Below are positions 1 to 7,697 of a DNA stretch of 10,836 nucleotides, in pieces. The DNA is from Hydrogenimonas sp. (lineage in GTDB: Bacteria; Campylobacterota; Campylobacteria; Campylobacterales; Hydrogenimonadaceae). The notes under the pieces were generated by a model. It was not told the DNA's origin. It saw only the letters and a program-made list of their open reading frames with translations, and did no database searches. Position 1 is the first letter of the stretch; every line of letters begins with the position of its first letter. Location: assembly GCF_029933015.1 (NCBI RefSeq), contig NZ_JAOZOZ010000040.1, forward strand, positions 1-10,836. Direction: 5' to 3'. The position numbers and the translations under genes are program-made.

Positions 1-452
1 TCCGAAAGGGAGAGTTTCCCCTCTTTTTTCGTATGGATCGTCGGAATGAAACTTCCCGCGTCGATCGAAACGTCGACGAGGTAGTCGATCGCCTCTTTGC
101 GTTCCGTCATCAGGTCTTTGAAAAATCCGATCGTCTCGAAAATGTCGGGCGAGCCGGTCACTTTGACGTCGGTTTCGCTGTAGGCGGCGATTTTGGGCAT
201 GTCGTGGGCGGCACCCGTGACGATCTTTCTGTCCTGCAGATAGATTTTGTAGACGATACCTCTGATATCCACATCGACGGGGCTCGTGTTGACGATGTGC
301 AGGCCTATCTCGAATTTCGGCACCATCCCATCGCCGGGCAGCATCCTGAAGCTGTTGATACCGACGGAGAGTTCCGGCTTTTTCGTGTTGAGGCCGCTGC
401 AGCCGCCCAGCAAAAGCAGCATCACCGCAGCCAGCAGAATATTTCGGATCAT
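1..452 (-). CDS. LEA2-like lipoprotein, 3' end cut by window edge
   Basis: The first 150 codons of a minus-strand gene are open to the left edge with no stop. The product starts MIRNILLAAVMLLLLGGC: a short basic N-terminus, a hydrophobic stretch and a lipobox (LGGC, Cys18), so a lipoprotein signal peptide is predicted. The mature part contains a segment around residues 40-100 (FEIGLHIVNTSPVDVDIRGI, then YKIYLQDRKIVTG) that resembles the LEA type 2/WHy fold, where alternating strands carry an 'N..p..v.i.g..y.i' pattern. Family members are periplasmic or membrane-anchored and have no defined enzymatic role. The start is the ATG at 452, preceded 7 bases upstream by AAGGA (460-464). It lies 29 bases after the HD-GYP gene stop and is probably the last visible gene of the operon. 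The LEA2 call rests on pattern memory; lipoprotein status is more secure. Confidence 0.75.
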   Translation of the reverse strand, partial: MIRNILLAAVMLLLLGGCSGLNTKKPELSVGINSFRMLPGDGMVPKFEIGLHIVNTSPVDVDIRGIVYKIYLQDRKIVTGAAHDMPKIAAYSETDVKVTGSPDIFETIGFFKDLMTERKEAIDYLVDVSIDAGSFIPTIHTKKEGKLSLS

Positions 453-481
453 GACCCCATCCTTTGTTTTTTTCCATTCTA

Positions 482-2860
482 TCACGAATTCGTGGATTCT
501 TTCAGGAGTCTGTCGACATCCACCTCGTCGATCTGCTCCGGCCTGAGGTATTTTTCGGCATAGGTTCTGTAGATACCCGTTCTCAGGAAGAGAGCGAAGA
601 GCTCCGCATCCAGGTGCCCCTCTTTGACCATATAGACCATGATCTGCAGCGATTCGGAGAGGGTTTTCATCTTTTTGTAGGGTCGGTCGGATGCGGTGAG
701 CGCCTCGAAAATGTCGGCGATCGCCATGATCCGTGCAGGGATCGAGAGCTTTTCTCTGGTGAGTTTTCTGGGGTACCCCGTCCCGTCCATCGTTTCGTGA
801 TGGGTACCGGCATATTCGGGGATCTTTTCCATACCGGGCGGATAGGGGAGCTGTTCAAGCATCCGGATCGTCATCATCACGTGCTCTTCGATCTTGAACC
901 GCTCCTCTTCGCTCAAGGTCCCTTTCTCGATGCAGAGGTTATAGATCTCTCCGAAGTTGTAGAGATGTTCAGGCACCTCCAGTTTGAACCCTTTTTCCCG
1001 ATAGGCTTCCTCATCGAATCCGACCCTTTCGACGATATGCTCGGGGCGGTCTGCCAGAAGAGGCTCTTCCGCGGGTAACGGTCTCTTTTCGCTGTTTTTA
1101 TATCTCTGCAACTCCTCGTCGGAAAGGCCCAGCCTGTCGTCGAAATGGCGCACCCATTTTCTTTCGGCGATCGTTTCGATCCGCTTTTTATCTTCTTCAC
1201 CCATAAATTCGCCGCCGAGGTTGCACCGAGCGATGAAATGGAAATCTTCGAGAAGTTTCCGATGCTCCTCCTCTTTCCACCTCTTCAGCCGCTCTTTCTC
1301 TTCGCCCTGCAACAGCCGCTCGTAATATTCGATCTCAATATCGCGCCAGATCACTTCGAAGCGGGTGCGGATTTCGTGGATGCGGTTGTAGATGGTTTCG
1401 AGTTTGGTCGCTTTGTCGACTACGAATTCGGGGGTCGTAATTTTCCCGCAGTCGTGCAGCCAGGCACCCAGTTCGAAGGCTTTCATCTCCTCGTCGCTTT
1501 CGAAACGGAACGTTTTAAACTCCCCCTCTTCCGAGGCGTTCGCGGCTTTTGCCAGCATCTGGGCGATGACGGGCACCCGTTTACAGTGTCCGCCCGTATA
1601 GGGGGATTTGGCATCGATGGCGTCGGCGATCAGTTTGATGAAAGACTCCATCATCTCCTTGAGCGAGCGTTCGTACGCCTCGATGCTTCTGGACATCGAA
1701 ACCAGGGATTCGGAGAGCTGGATCAATTCGATGATGTTGGTTTTTACGGGCCGTACCTCATCGAAGTGCCTTTGTCGGATCTTCTCGTTCTCTTTCATCA
1801 GCGCTTTGATGGGTCTGACGATCCTTGAGGTCGCAAAAAGTATCAGAGGAATCGAAAGCAGCAGTGCCAGAAGCGCTGCCCCGAAAGCGATATAGATGTT
1901 GTGAAGATAGGGGGAGAGCATCGTATCGACAGGGACGGTGAATCCCAGATAGGTCTTGGTGCCTGCTTCTTCGGTGAGCCGGGTCACCATCGTGAAGCGT
2001 CCCACACCGTCTCTTTCTCTCATGAAGACTCTGCCGATACGACCATCTTTTACCGCCTCCATCATGGCCGGATCGATCTCGGGTCTGGCGGTGGTGGCTG
2101 CGATGATCGAACCGTTCCGGTCGAACATGTAGATTTGGGCTTTGGGAGAGAAGCGCTGCGCTTTCAAGATTTCGGTCAGTTCGGAGAGTGTCAGATCGAA
2201 GGCCAGCACGGTATGGGTATTTCCTATGGTTTTGGCATAGGTTACCCCTTTTCTCTTGAGGTTTTCGAAAAGATAGGGGGCGGTCCGATAGACACCGTCG
2301 TTTTTCAGCGCTTCGAGATACCAGGGACGGGTCGTCACATCGAAATCGGTCGGCTCGCTGCGACTGAAAACCCTTTTGAGATCGCTGTCGAGAAAATCGA
2401 AACGCTTCACTCTTCCCTCTGGCGTGTCGTAAACATGTACGGCGATCCATCGTGTACGCGGCGGCGCATGGTAGATTTTATGAAGATCGGACTGACTCGC
2501 CATATTGATCACTTCGAAAAGATCGCCATAGGGATTTCCCAGATTGATGGCGTAGATCTTTGGCTGATGCTCCATCGTGTAGGTGAATCTTCTGATCGTT
2601 TCATGGGGGAAAGGTGTGGAGAGACGTACAAAACTTCTGTCGTATGCGACTTCCAGAAGAATCGATCCGGCGAGCCGGTCACGGTCTTTGAGGTGAAGTG
2701 TGATCTTCTCTGCGGCGGCATGGAAGTTCTTCTCCGTCGCTTCCAAAGCCATCTTTTTCGAAAAGTGATATTGCAGTCCAAGAAGCGATCCGGCGACAAT
2801 CGCCACGACGACAAGAATGTTGGTGAGAATGTTGGTGCGTATCGTGATTTTGTCGAACAT
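482..2860 (-). CDS. Cache-HAMP-HD-GYP membrane cyclic-di-GMP phosphodiesterase
   Basis: A 792-residue inner-membrane signalling protein predicted to hydrolyse cyclic-di-GMP in response to a periplasmic ligand. Order of parts: transmembrane segment 12-32; periplasmic double-Cache-like sensor about 35-318, with the RPWYLEAL motif at 178-185 and a second lobe around YMFDRNGSIIAATT (244-257); transmembrane segment 323-344; HAMP-like linker 345-400; HD-GYP domain about 405-760. Key HD-GYP residues are present: H425, H469-D470 with K473 (HDCGK), H660, H687-H688 and DGTGYP 692-697 (the GYP motif), and D715. About 150 charged, helical residues (480-640) separate the HD motif from the GYP half, an insertion I recall from a known subgroup of Cache HD-GYP proteins. 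With all metal ligands visible I expect an active enzyme. The reading frame stays open upstream to 3142, but that part overlaps the preceding gene. The ATG at 2860 starts just before the first membrane segment and follows GGAGGGAG, 17 bases after the upstream stop. Confidence 0.9.
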   Translation of the reverse strand: MFDKITIRTNILTNILVVVAIVAGSLLGLQYHFSKKMALEATEKNFHAAAEKITLHLKDRDRLAGSILLEVAYDRSFVRLSTPFPHETIRRFTYTMEHQPKIYAINLGNPYGDLFEVINMASQSDLHKIYHAPPRTRWIAVHVYDTPEGRVKRFDFLDSDLKRVFSRSEPTDFDVTTRPWYLEALKNDGVYRTAPYLFENLKRKGVTYAKTIGNTHTVLAFDLTLSELTEILKAQRFSPKAQIYMFDRNGSIIAATTARPEIDPAMMEAVKDGRIGRVFMRERDGVGRFTMVTRLTEEAGTKTYLGFTVPVDTMLSPYLHNIYIAFGAALLALLLSIPLILFATSRIVRPIKALMKENEKIRQRHFDEVRPVKTNIIELIQLSESLVSMSRSIEAYERSLKEMMESFIKLIADAIDAKSPYTGGHCKRVPVIAQMLAKAANASEEGEFKTFRFESDEEMKAFELGAWLHDCGKITTPEFVVDKATKLETIYNRIHEIRTRFEVIWRDIEIEYYERLLQGEEKERLKRWKEEEHRKLLEDFHFIARCNLGGEFMGEEDKKRIETIAERKWVRHFDDRLGLSDEELQRYKNSEKRPLPAEEPLLADRPEHIVERVGFDEEAYREKGFKLEVPEHLYNFGEIYNLCIEKGTLSEEERFKIEEHVMMTIRMLEQLPYPPGMEKIPEYAGTHHETMDGTGYPRKLTREKLSIPARIMAIADIFEALTASDRPYKKMKTLSESLQIMVYMVKEGHLDAELFALFLRTGIYRTYAEKYLRPEQIDEVDVDRLLKESTNS

Positions 2861-2877
2861 CTCCCTCCGATCGGTCC

Positions 2878-3507
2878 CTACTTTTTCAAAGGTATCTGTC
2901 TGTTGGGGTTGGCGAGGGACTCCAGCAGCCTGTTCTGCTGCTCTTCGGTAAGATTGCCGCTCCCGAGTGCTTCGAACATCTTTTCGGCCAGGCGGGTTTG
3001 CAGCTCCTTCTCCTGAAGCTCCTTCTCGTGTTTCATCCGCTCCTCTTCCAGACGGCGTCTGTGGCTCTGATACTCTCTGAAAAGCTTGACGACGACCCAA
3101 AGAAGCAGAAAGAGAAAGAGAGCGGAGAGAAAGATGACCCACCCCACCATTTTACGGTCACCGAGAATCTCTTCGAGCTGCGCCTGTATCTTTTTGAGTG
3201 TCAACTCCTTTTGGGTCAGAAGCTTCGAGTGTTCGCTTTCGGCTTTCATCCGGGCGATTTCGAGCTCCTTCTCCGCCCGGATCCGTTCGATCTTCTCCCG
3301 GGTTTTGAGTTCCAGTCTGCGGATCTTCGCATCTTCTGTCTTGGGCTGGGTGGAGTTTTCAAGAATCGTCTGGGCGTACGTGCCTACCGTCTGCTTCTCC
3401 TCTCCCAGAAGACGGGGGCGCTCCTTTCGCTGATCCGTACTCTGCTGACATCCGGCAAAAAGAAGTGTCCATGCCAGTATCGCCGCGATCGGACGGAACT
3501 TTCGCAT
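2878..3507 (-). CDS. Small lipoprotein with coiled coils and one transmembrane segment, unknown function
   Basis: The 209-residue product is not one I recognise. It starts with a lipoprotein-type signal (MRKFRPIAAILAWTLLFAGC, Cys20). Next come a polar linker, a long charged helix rich in Glu, Lys and Arg (about 58-115, likely coiled coil), one strong transmembrane segment (121-141, VGWVIFLSALFLFLLLWVVV), then a second charged helix (145-178). The C-terminal segment 182-209 contains LTEEQQNRLLESLANPN. If both signals work, the protein would be lipid-anchored outside the inner membrane, cross it once and place a coiled coil in the cytoplasm. The frame could start at 3561, but that would put 18 residues over queF and ahead of the signal peptide. 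The ATG at 3507 is one base after the queF stop and has AGAGG upstream. Its position directly before the HD-GYP gene suggests a possible partner role, which is inference only. Confidence 0.75.
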   Translation of the reverse strand: MRKFRPIAAILAWTLLFAGCQQSTDQRKERPRLLGEEKQTVGTYAQTILENSTQPKTEDAKIRRLELKTREKIERIRAEKELEIARMKAESEHSKLLTQKELTLKKIQAQLEEILGDRKMVGWVIFLSALFLFLLLWVVVKLFREYQSHRRRLEEERMKHEKELQEKELQTRLAEKMFEALGSGNLTEEQQNRLLESLANPNRQIPLKK

Positions 3508-3508
3508 C

Positions 3509-3898
3509 TTAGACCTCTTTTTCGAAACGGTCGCTGTCGATTTCGATGACGGTGTGGACATTGCCCCGGGGGTTGAAGTCGGCCGTCAGTTTCATCCATT
3601 TGGGACGCAGCTTCTGATAGAGCACGTCGAAAACTTCGTTGGCGCTCTCTTCGTGGCTGATGTGGCGGTTGCGGAAGCTGTTGATGTAGAGTTTGATCGC
3701 CTTGAGCTCGACGACCCACAGATCGGGCGTATACTCCAGCACGAACGTCGCGTAGTCGGGATAGCCGCTTCTAGGACACAGACAGCTGAATTCCGGCAGG
3801 GTGATCTTGATTTTATAGTTTTTTTGAAATTTGTTGGGCCATATCTCCAGATCTTTGTCCACATCGAAATTTTCGACGATCTCTTCACCGTATCTCAT
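3509..3898 (-). CDS. queF: NADPH-dependent 7-cyano-7-deazaguanine reductase QueF
   Basis: QueF reduces preQ0 to preQ1 with NADPH in the cytoplasm, a late step in making the tRNA wobble base queuosine. The 129-residue product is the short single-domain (type I) form. Visible signatures are the catalytic cysteine in EFSCLCPRSGYPD (C41, with D48), the QueF motif ELKAIKLY (64-71), and the substrate-binding SHEE (H82, E83) after INSFRNRHI. The C-terminal part TADFNPRGNVHTVIEID is also typical of the family. The ATG at 3898 overlaps the stop of the GGDEF-EAL gene as ATGA, so translation is probably coupled. An upstream extension to 4057 would run over that gene and lacks family resemblance. No preQ1 riboswitch is visible; the gene sits inside the operon. 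Confidence 0.95.
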   Translation of the reverse strand: MRYGEEIVENFDVDKDLEIWPNKFQKNYKIKITLPEFSCLCPRSGYPDYATFVLEYTPDLWVVELKAIKLYINSFRNRHISHEESANEVFDVLYQKLRPKWMKLTADFNPRGNVHTVIEIDSDRFEKEV

Positions 3899-5337
3899 TG
3901 CTTCACTCCATATTTTTTGATCAGATGTTCGCTGTCCAGGGGGCGGTTCGAAACGATGAACCCCTGGATATAGTCGATCCCCAGCTGTCTGAAGCGCTCC
4001 AGCGCCTCTTCCGTGTCGACCCATTTGACGAGGGTTTTGACACCCATGCTCCGGCACGCCTGGATATACCCCTTCAGCAGTGCGGCGATTTTCGGGTTAT
4101 TATAAGAAATCGTGAAATCCCTGTCAAACTGTACCATGTCGACCGGCAGCTTTTTGATATATTCGAAACTGGCGTTGGGAGCCCCGAAATTGTCCAGGGC
4201 GAATCTGATACCAAGTTCCCTGAGCTCCTCGAGAATCACTTTGTAGCGTTTGACATCCCTGAAAGCGCGGTTTTCAAAGAGTTCGATGATGATGCGATCG
4301 TACTCCACGCCCGCTTTGGAAGCGATCGATTTGATCGTCTCGACGAAAGAGTCGTTGCGGAGCGAAAAGGGAGAGATGTTGAAACTGAACCGGATATCTG
4401 GATCCACCTTGGCCGCATCCTCGCAGATCGCCTCGAAGAGCGCGGCATCGAACTCTTTCTCGAGACCCAGGCGGTTGACGGCGGGAATGAACTTTTTGGG
4501 AGGGAGTATGCCGTTGCTCTTCGTTTTCAGGCGTACACCGACCTCGAAAAGATCGATACGGTCTTTTTTCGCGTTGAGTGTCGGGATATAATGCAGAAGA
4601 AGCGATCCGTGCCTGACCGCCTCGACGATCTCCTCTTCGAGAAGGTTGATGTCGAGCTTCTTTTCGGGTTTTTCTTTTTTAGAAACGCCGCTTTTCTGCT
4701 GGGAAATCGTATCGTAGAGGTAGGTGATCAGGGTGTTCAGATCCGAAGCGGTCTCTTTGGGTACGGCGGCGTATTTGAACTCGACGGCCAGGTTGTTGAT
4801 CTCTTTGTAGGTGGAGGTGAAATCCTCCATCAGTTTCAGACTCTCCTCGACATTCAGAGGCAGGCCGACGATGAAATCGCCGCCGTGATACCGTCCGATC
4901 AACGGCTCTTTGATATCGTTGAGCTTTAAAAATTTGTCGAGAATGTCGACGAAGATCCTGAGCAGTCTGTCTCCTCTGTCGATACCGTAGTGATCGCTGA
5001 TGAAGGGAAGATTGTCAAGACGCAGGAGGATGATGGAGTAATCCTTCTCCTTTTTCATTTCCCTTTTCAGTGCATCCAGAAGATATTCGCGGTTGAATGC
5101 GCCCGTCATTCTGTCGACATAGGTTTCGGACTGTCCCAGATTGATCAGGAAAAAGAGAAAATAGATGGAGATGAAGAGAATACCGACGAATATGGCGATA
5201 TCGATTTCGTTGATTTCGAATCTTTCCTGACGGAAAAAATAGAAGATGGCGACTCCGATCAGCATGAGGATGGGGATCCCCATCCTCAGTGCCAGGCGGA
5301 AGCGTCTGGAGCGCTCCTGCTTTTCGGAGAAGAGCAT
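3895..5337 (-). CDS. Membrane GGDEF-EAL protein with degenerate catalytic motifs
   Basis: A roughly 480-residue membrane protein with a diguanylate-cyclase-like and a phosphodiesterase-like domain (numbering below counts from the GTG at 5340). Two transmembrane segments (19-36 and 47-67) have almost no sensor between them. The GGDEF domain (about 70-215) keeps the entry motif DRMTGAFNR (76-84), but its signature reads HGGDF (152-156), and no RxxD inhibitory site lies upstream. The EAL domain (about 228-475) has EVG instead of EAL (266-268). It keeps N321, E354 and Q459 but has DNFG instead of DDFG (383-386), QFD instead of KID (404-406) and VKWVD instead of AEGVE (438-442). I infer that both activities are lost or strongly reduced, leaving a binding or scaffold role. 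GTG (5340) directly follows the gyrB stop and ATG (5337) comes next; I chose the ATG, but either could serve. Neither has a strong ribosome binding site, which suggests coupling to gyrB. Confidence 0.88.
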   Translation of the reverse strand: MLFSEKQERSRRFRLALRMGIPILMLIGVAIFYFFRQERFEINEIDIAIFVGILFISIYFLFFLINLGQSETYVDRMTGAFNREYLLDALKREMKKEKDYSIILLRLDNLPFISDHYGIDRGDRLLRIFVDILDKFLKLNDIKEPLIGRYHGGDFIVGLPLNVEESLKLMEDFTSTYKEINNLAVEFKYAAVPKETASDLNTLITYLYDTISQQKSGVSKKEKPEKKLDINLLEEEIVEAVRHGSLLLHYIPTLNAKKDRIDLFEVGVRLKTKSNGILPPKKFIPAVNRLGLEKEFDAALFEAICEDAAKVDPDIRFSFNISPFSLRNDSFVETIKSIASKAGVEYDRIIIELFENRAFRDVKRYKVILEELRELGIRFALDNFGAPNASFEYIKKLPVDMVQFDRDFTISYNNPKIAALLKGYIQACRSMGVKTLVKWVDTEEALERFRQLGIDYIQGFIVSNRPLDSEHLIKKYGVKQ

Positions 5338-5340
5338 CAC

Positions 5341-7659
5341 TCACACATCCAGATGCTTGACATCCTTGGCGTGCTCCTCGATGTACCGGCGGCGCGGTTC
5401 GACCTCGTCGCCCATGAAAAGCGTGAAGACGTCGCTGGCGGCTTCGCCGTCTTCGATGGTCACTTTCAGGAGTCTTCGGTTTTCCGGGTTCATCGTCGTC
5501 TCCCAGAGCTGCTCCGGGTTCATTTCACCCAGACCTTTGTAGCGCTGGATGTAGGCGCCTTTCTTGGCGCTCTTCTCGATCTCGTCGAGCATCTGGAGCA
5601 GATCCTTGCCTTCGAAAATCTCCAGATCCCTCTCGCTTATCTTGTCGAAGATGTAGCGGGCTTCGTTGTAGAAGGGGTTGGTGAAGAGTTCGTCGTCGAT
5701 GATGATCTCCTCGAGCCCCTCGTCGGTCTGGACATAGAGATGGATCGTCTCGTCGTCGACATGTTTGTTGAGGATATTGTATCCCAGAGAGTCGAGATAG
5801 AGTTTGATCTCCTCGTAGAGCGCCGGCGTATCGAGAGCCAGCAGATCGGGATGCTCGATCAGGTAGCGGACCACTTCGACCAGGCTGAAACGTTTGTCGA
5901 GCTCTTTGAGGGTCATGCGGTAGAAGGCGACCAGTTTGAAGAGTTCCGTCAGATCCTTCTGGCCCATACCCGTCACATCCAGGGCGTCGATCCCCCGCTC
6001 GATCAGAAATTCGCTCATCGCCTTGTCGTCTTTGAGATAGATCTCCTGTTTGCCCTTCTTGTAGCGGTACAGAGGCGGCTGGGCGATGTAGAGATACCCC
6101 TCCTCGATGACCGGCCGCAGGAAGCGGAAGAAGAAGGTCAGCAGCAGCGTCTGGATATGGCTTCCGTCGACGTCGGCGTCGGTCATGATGATGATCTTGT
6201 GGTAGCGGAGCTTGTCGGGATTGAACTCCTCCCCGATGCCGCATCCGAGCGCCGTGATCATGTTCTTGATCTCGTCGGATTTGAGGATCTTGTCCAGACG
6301 CGCCTTCTCGACGTTGAGGATCTTTCCTTTGAGCGGCAAAATCGCCTGGAAGACCCGGTCGCGCCCCTGCTTGGCCGAACCGCCCGCCGAGTCGCCCTCG
6401 ACCAGATAGAGTTCGCTGATCGTCGCGTCCTTGCTCTGGCAGTCGGCCAGCTTGCCCGGCAGCGTTCCGACGGTCATGGCGTCTTTTCGGCGTGTCAGTT
6501 CGCGCGCTTTCTTGGCCGCTTCCCGCCCTTTGGCCGCCAGCAGGGCTTTCTGCATGATCGCCTTGGCGTCGTTGGGGTTCTCCTCGAAATACTTCATCAG
6601 TCTTTCGTAGGTCAGCTTCTGCACCAGCGGTTTGACGTAGCTGCTTCCCAGTTTTCCCTTGGTCTGGCCTTCGAACTGCGGCTCGGGGACCCGGACACTG
6701 ACGACGGCCACCAGACCTTCGCGCACGTCGTCGCCGCTGATCTTCACATCCTTTTCCCTGGCGCTGGCGTTCTCCTGCAGATATCGGCTCACGGCACGGG
6801 TCAGTCCTGCCCTGAAACCGCTCTCGTGGGTACCGCCGTCGGGGGTCCGGATGTTGTTGACGAAACTGAGCAGCTTCTCGTCGTAGGCCGTCGTGTACTC
6901 GAATGCGATATCCACTTCGATGTCGTCCGCTTTTTCGCTGTAGCTGATAACCGAACAGATCGGCTCTTTTTTGGCCATATCCTGGACGAACTGGTTGAGA
7001 CCGCCTTCGAAGTGGTAGACCTCCTTCTTTCCGATACGCTCGTCTTCGAACGTGATGGAGATGCGGGGATTGAGGTAGGCGAGCTCTTTGAAACGCTTGG
7101 AGAGGATATCGAACTGGAAATCGACCGTTTCGAAAATGGTCGCGTCGGGCCAGAACTGGATCGTGGTACCGGTTTTGCGTGTCGTGCCGGTGACGGTCAG
7201 TTCGTTGACGGGAATCCCCTTTTCGAAATCCTGTTCGTGGATCTTGCCGTCGCGGTAGATCGTCATGTGGAGTTTTTCGCTCAGGGCGTTGACGACGGAG
7301 ACGCCGACGCCGTGGAGACCGCCGGAGACCTTGTAGGTATCCTTGTCGAACTTTCCGCCGGCGTGCAGTACCGTCAGGACGACGGTCGCCGCCGACATCT
7401 TTTCGGTCGGGTGCATGTCGGTGGGAATACCCCGGCCGTTGTCGCTGATGACGGCACTGCCGTCTTTTTTGAGGGTGATCTTGATCTTGTCGCAGTAGCC
7501 GGCCATCGCTTCGTCGATGGCGTTGTCGACCACTTCGTAGATCAGGTGGTGGAGACCCTTGACCGACGTGTCTCCGATATACATACCCGGTCGCTTTCGG
7601 ACCGCTTCGAGTCCTTTGAGGACTTTGATGTTGCTTGCACCGTAATTCTGGTTACTCAT
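5341..7659 (-). CDS. gyrB: DNA gyrase subunit B
   Basis: The ATPase subunit of the A2B2 gyrase, which introduces negative supercoils into DNA. The 772-residue length fits the longer Gram-negative type of GyrB. The GHKL ATPase domain shows EVVDNAIDEA (42-51, E42 and N46), DNGRGIP (73-79) and GGLHGVGVSVVNALS (113-127). The TOPRIM domain shows EGDSAGGSAKQGRD (421-434) and the metal-binding DADVDG (494-499). The C-terminal tail has QRYKGLGEMNPEQLW (705-719). The stretch around 545-695 corresponds to the insert found in Gram-negative GyrB. EGDSAGG and LKGKILNVEKAR, the region where aminocoumarin/quinolone resistance changes map in other bacteria, look standard. The start is the ATG at 7659, with AAGGA (7670-7674) 10 bases upstream and 38 bases after the dnaN stop. 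Confidence 0.98.
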   Translation of the reverse strand: MSNQNYGASNIKVLKGLEAVRKRPGMYIGDTSVKGLHHLIYEVVDNAIDEAMAGYCDKIKITLKKDGSAVISDNGRGIPTDMHPTEKMSAATVVLTVLHAGGKFDKDTYKVSGGLHGVGVSVVNALSEKLHMTIYRDGKIHEQDFEKGIPVNELTVTGTTRKTGTTIQFWPDATIFETVDFQFDILSKRFKELAYLNPRISITFEDERIGKKEVYHFEGGLNQFVQDMAKKEPICSVISYSEKADDIEVDIAFEYTTAYDEKLLSFVNNIRTPDGGTHESGFRAGLTRAVSRYLQENASAREKDVKISGDDVREGLVAVVSVRVPEPQFEGQTKGKLGSSYVKPLVQKLTYERLMKYFEENPNDAKAIMQKALLAAKGREAAKKARELTRRKDAMTVGTLPGKLADCQSKDATISELYLVEGDSAGGSAKQGRDRVFQAILPLKGKILNVEKARLDKILKSDEIKNMITALGCGIGEEFNPDKLRYHKIIIMTDADVDGSHIQTLLLTFFFRFLRPVIEEGYLYIAQPPLYRYKKGKQEIYLKDDKAMSEFLIERGIDALDVTGMGQKDLTELFKLVAFYRMTLKELDKRFSLVEVVRYLIEHPDLLALDTPALYEEIKLYLDSLGYNILNKHVDDETIHLYVQTDEGLEEIIIDDELFTNPFYNEARYIFDKISERDLEIFEGKDLLQMLDEIEKSAKKGAYIQRYKGLGEMNPEQLWETTMNPENRRLLKVTIEDGEAASDVFTLFMGDEVEPRRRYIEEHAKDVKHLDV

Positions 7660-7697
7660 ATGCTTTCAATCCTTCGAAAATGTCTTCGTTTGTACTC

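Noticed and set aside
33..563. A 176-codon plus-strand open frame at the left edge
   Set aside because: It spans two minus-strand genes, antisense to the LEA2-like lipoprotein and the end of the HD-GYP gene, and shows no domain or ribosome binding site.
1901..3016. A 371-codon plus-strand open frame
   Set aside because: It is antisense to the HD-GYP protein, whose Cache, membrane and HAMP parts are clearly coding on the minus strand; no recognisable domain is seen in the antisense product.
2861..3142. A 94-residue N-terminal extension of the HD-GYP protein
   Set aside because: This stretch overlaps the lipoprotein gene in another frame, is low-complexity Arg/Gln/Ser, and would displace the first membrane segment from the N-terminus.
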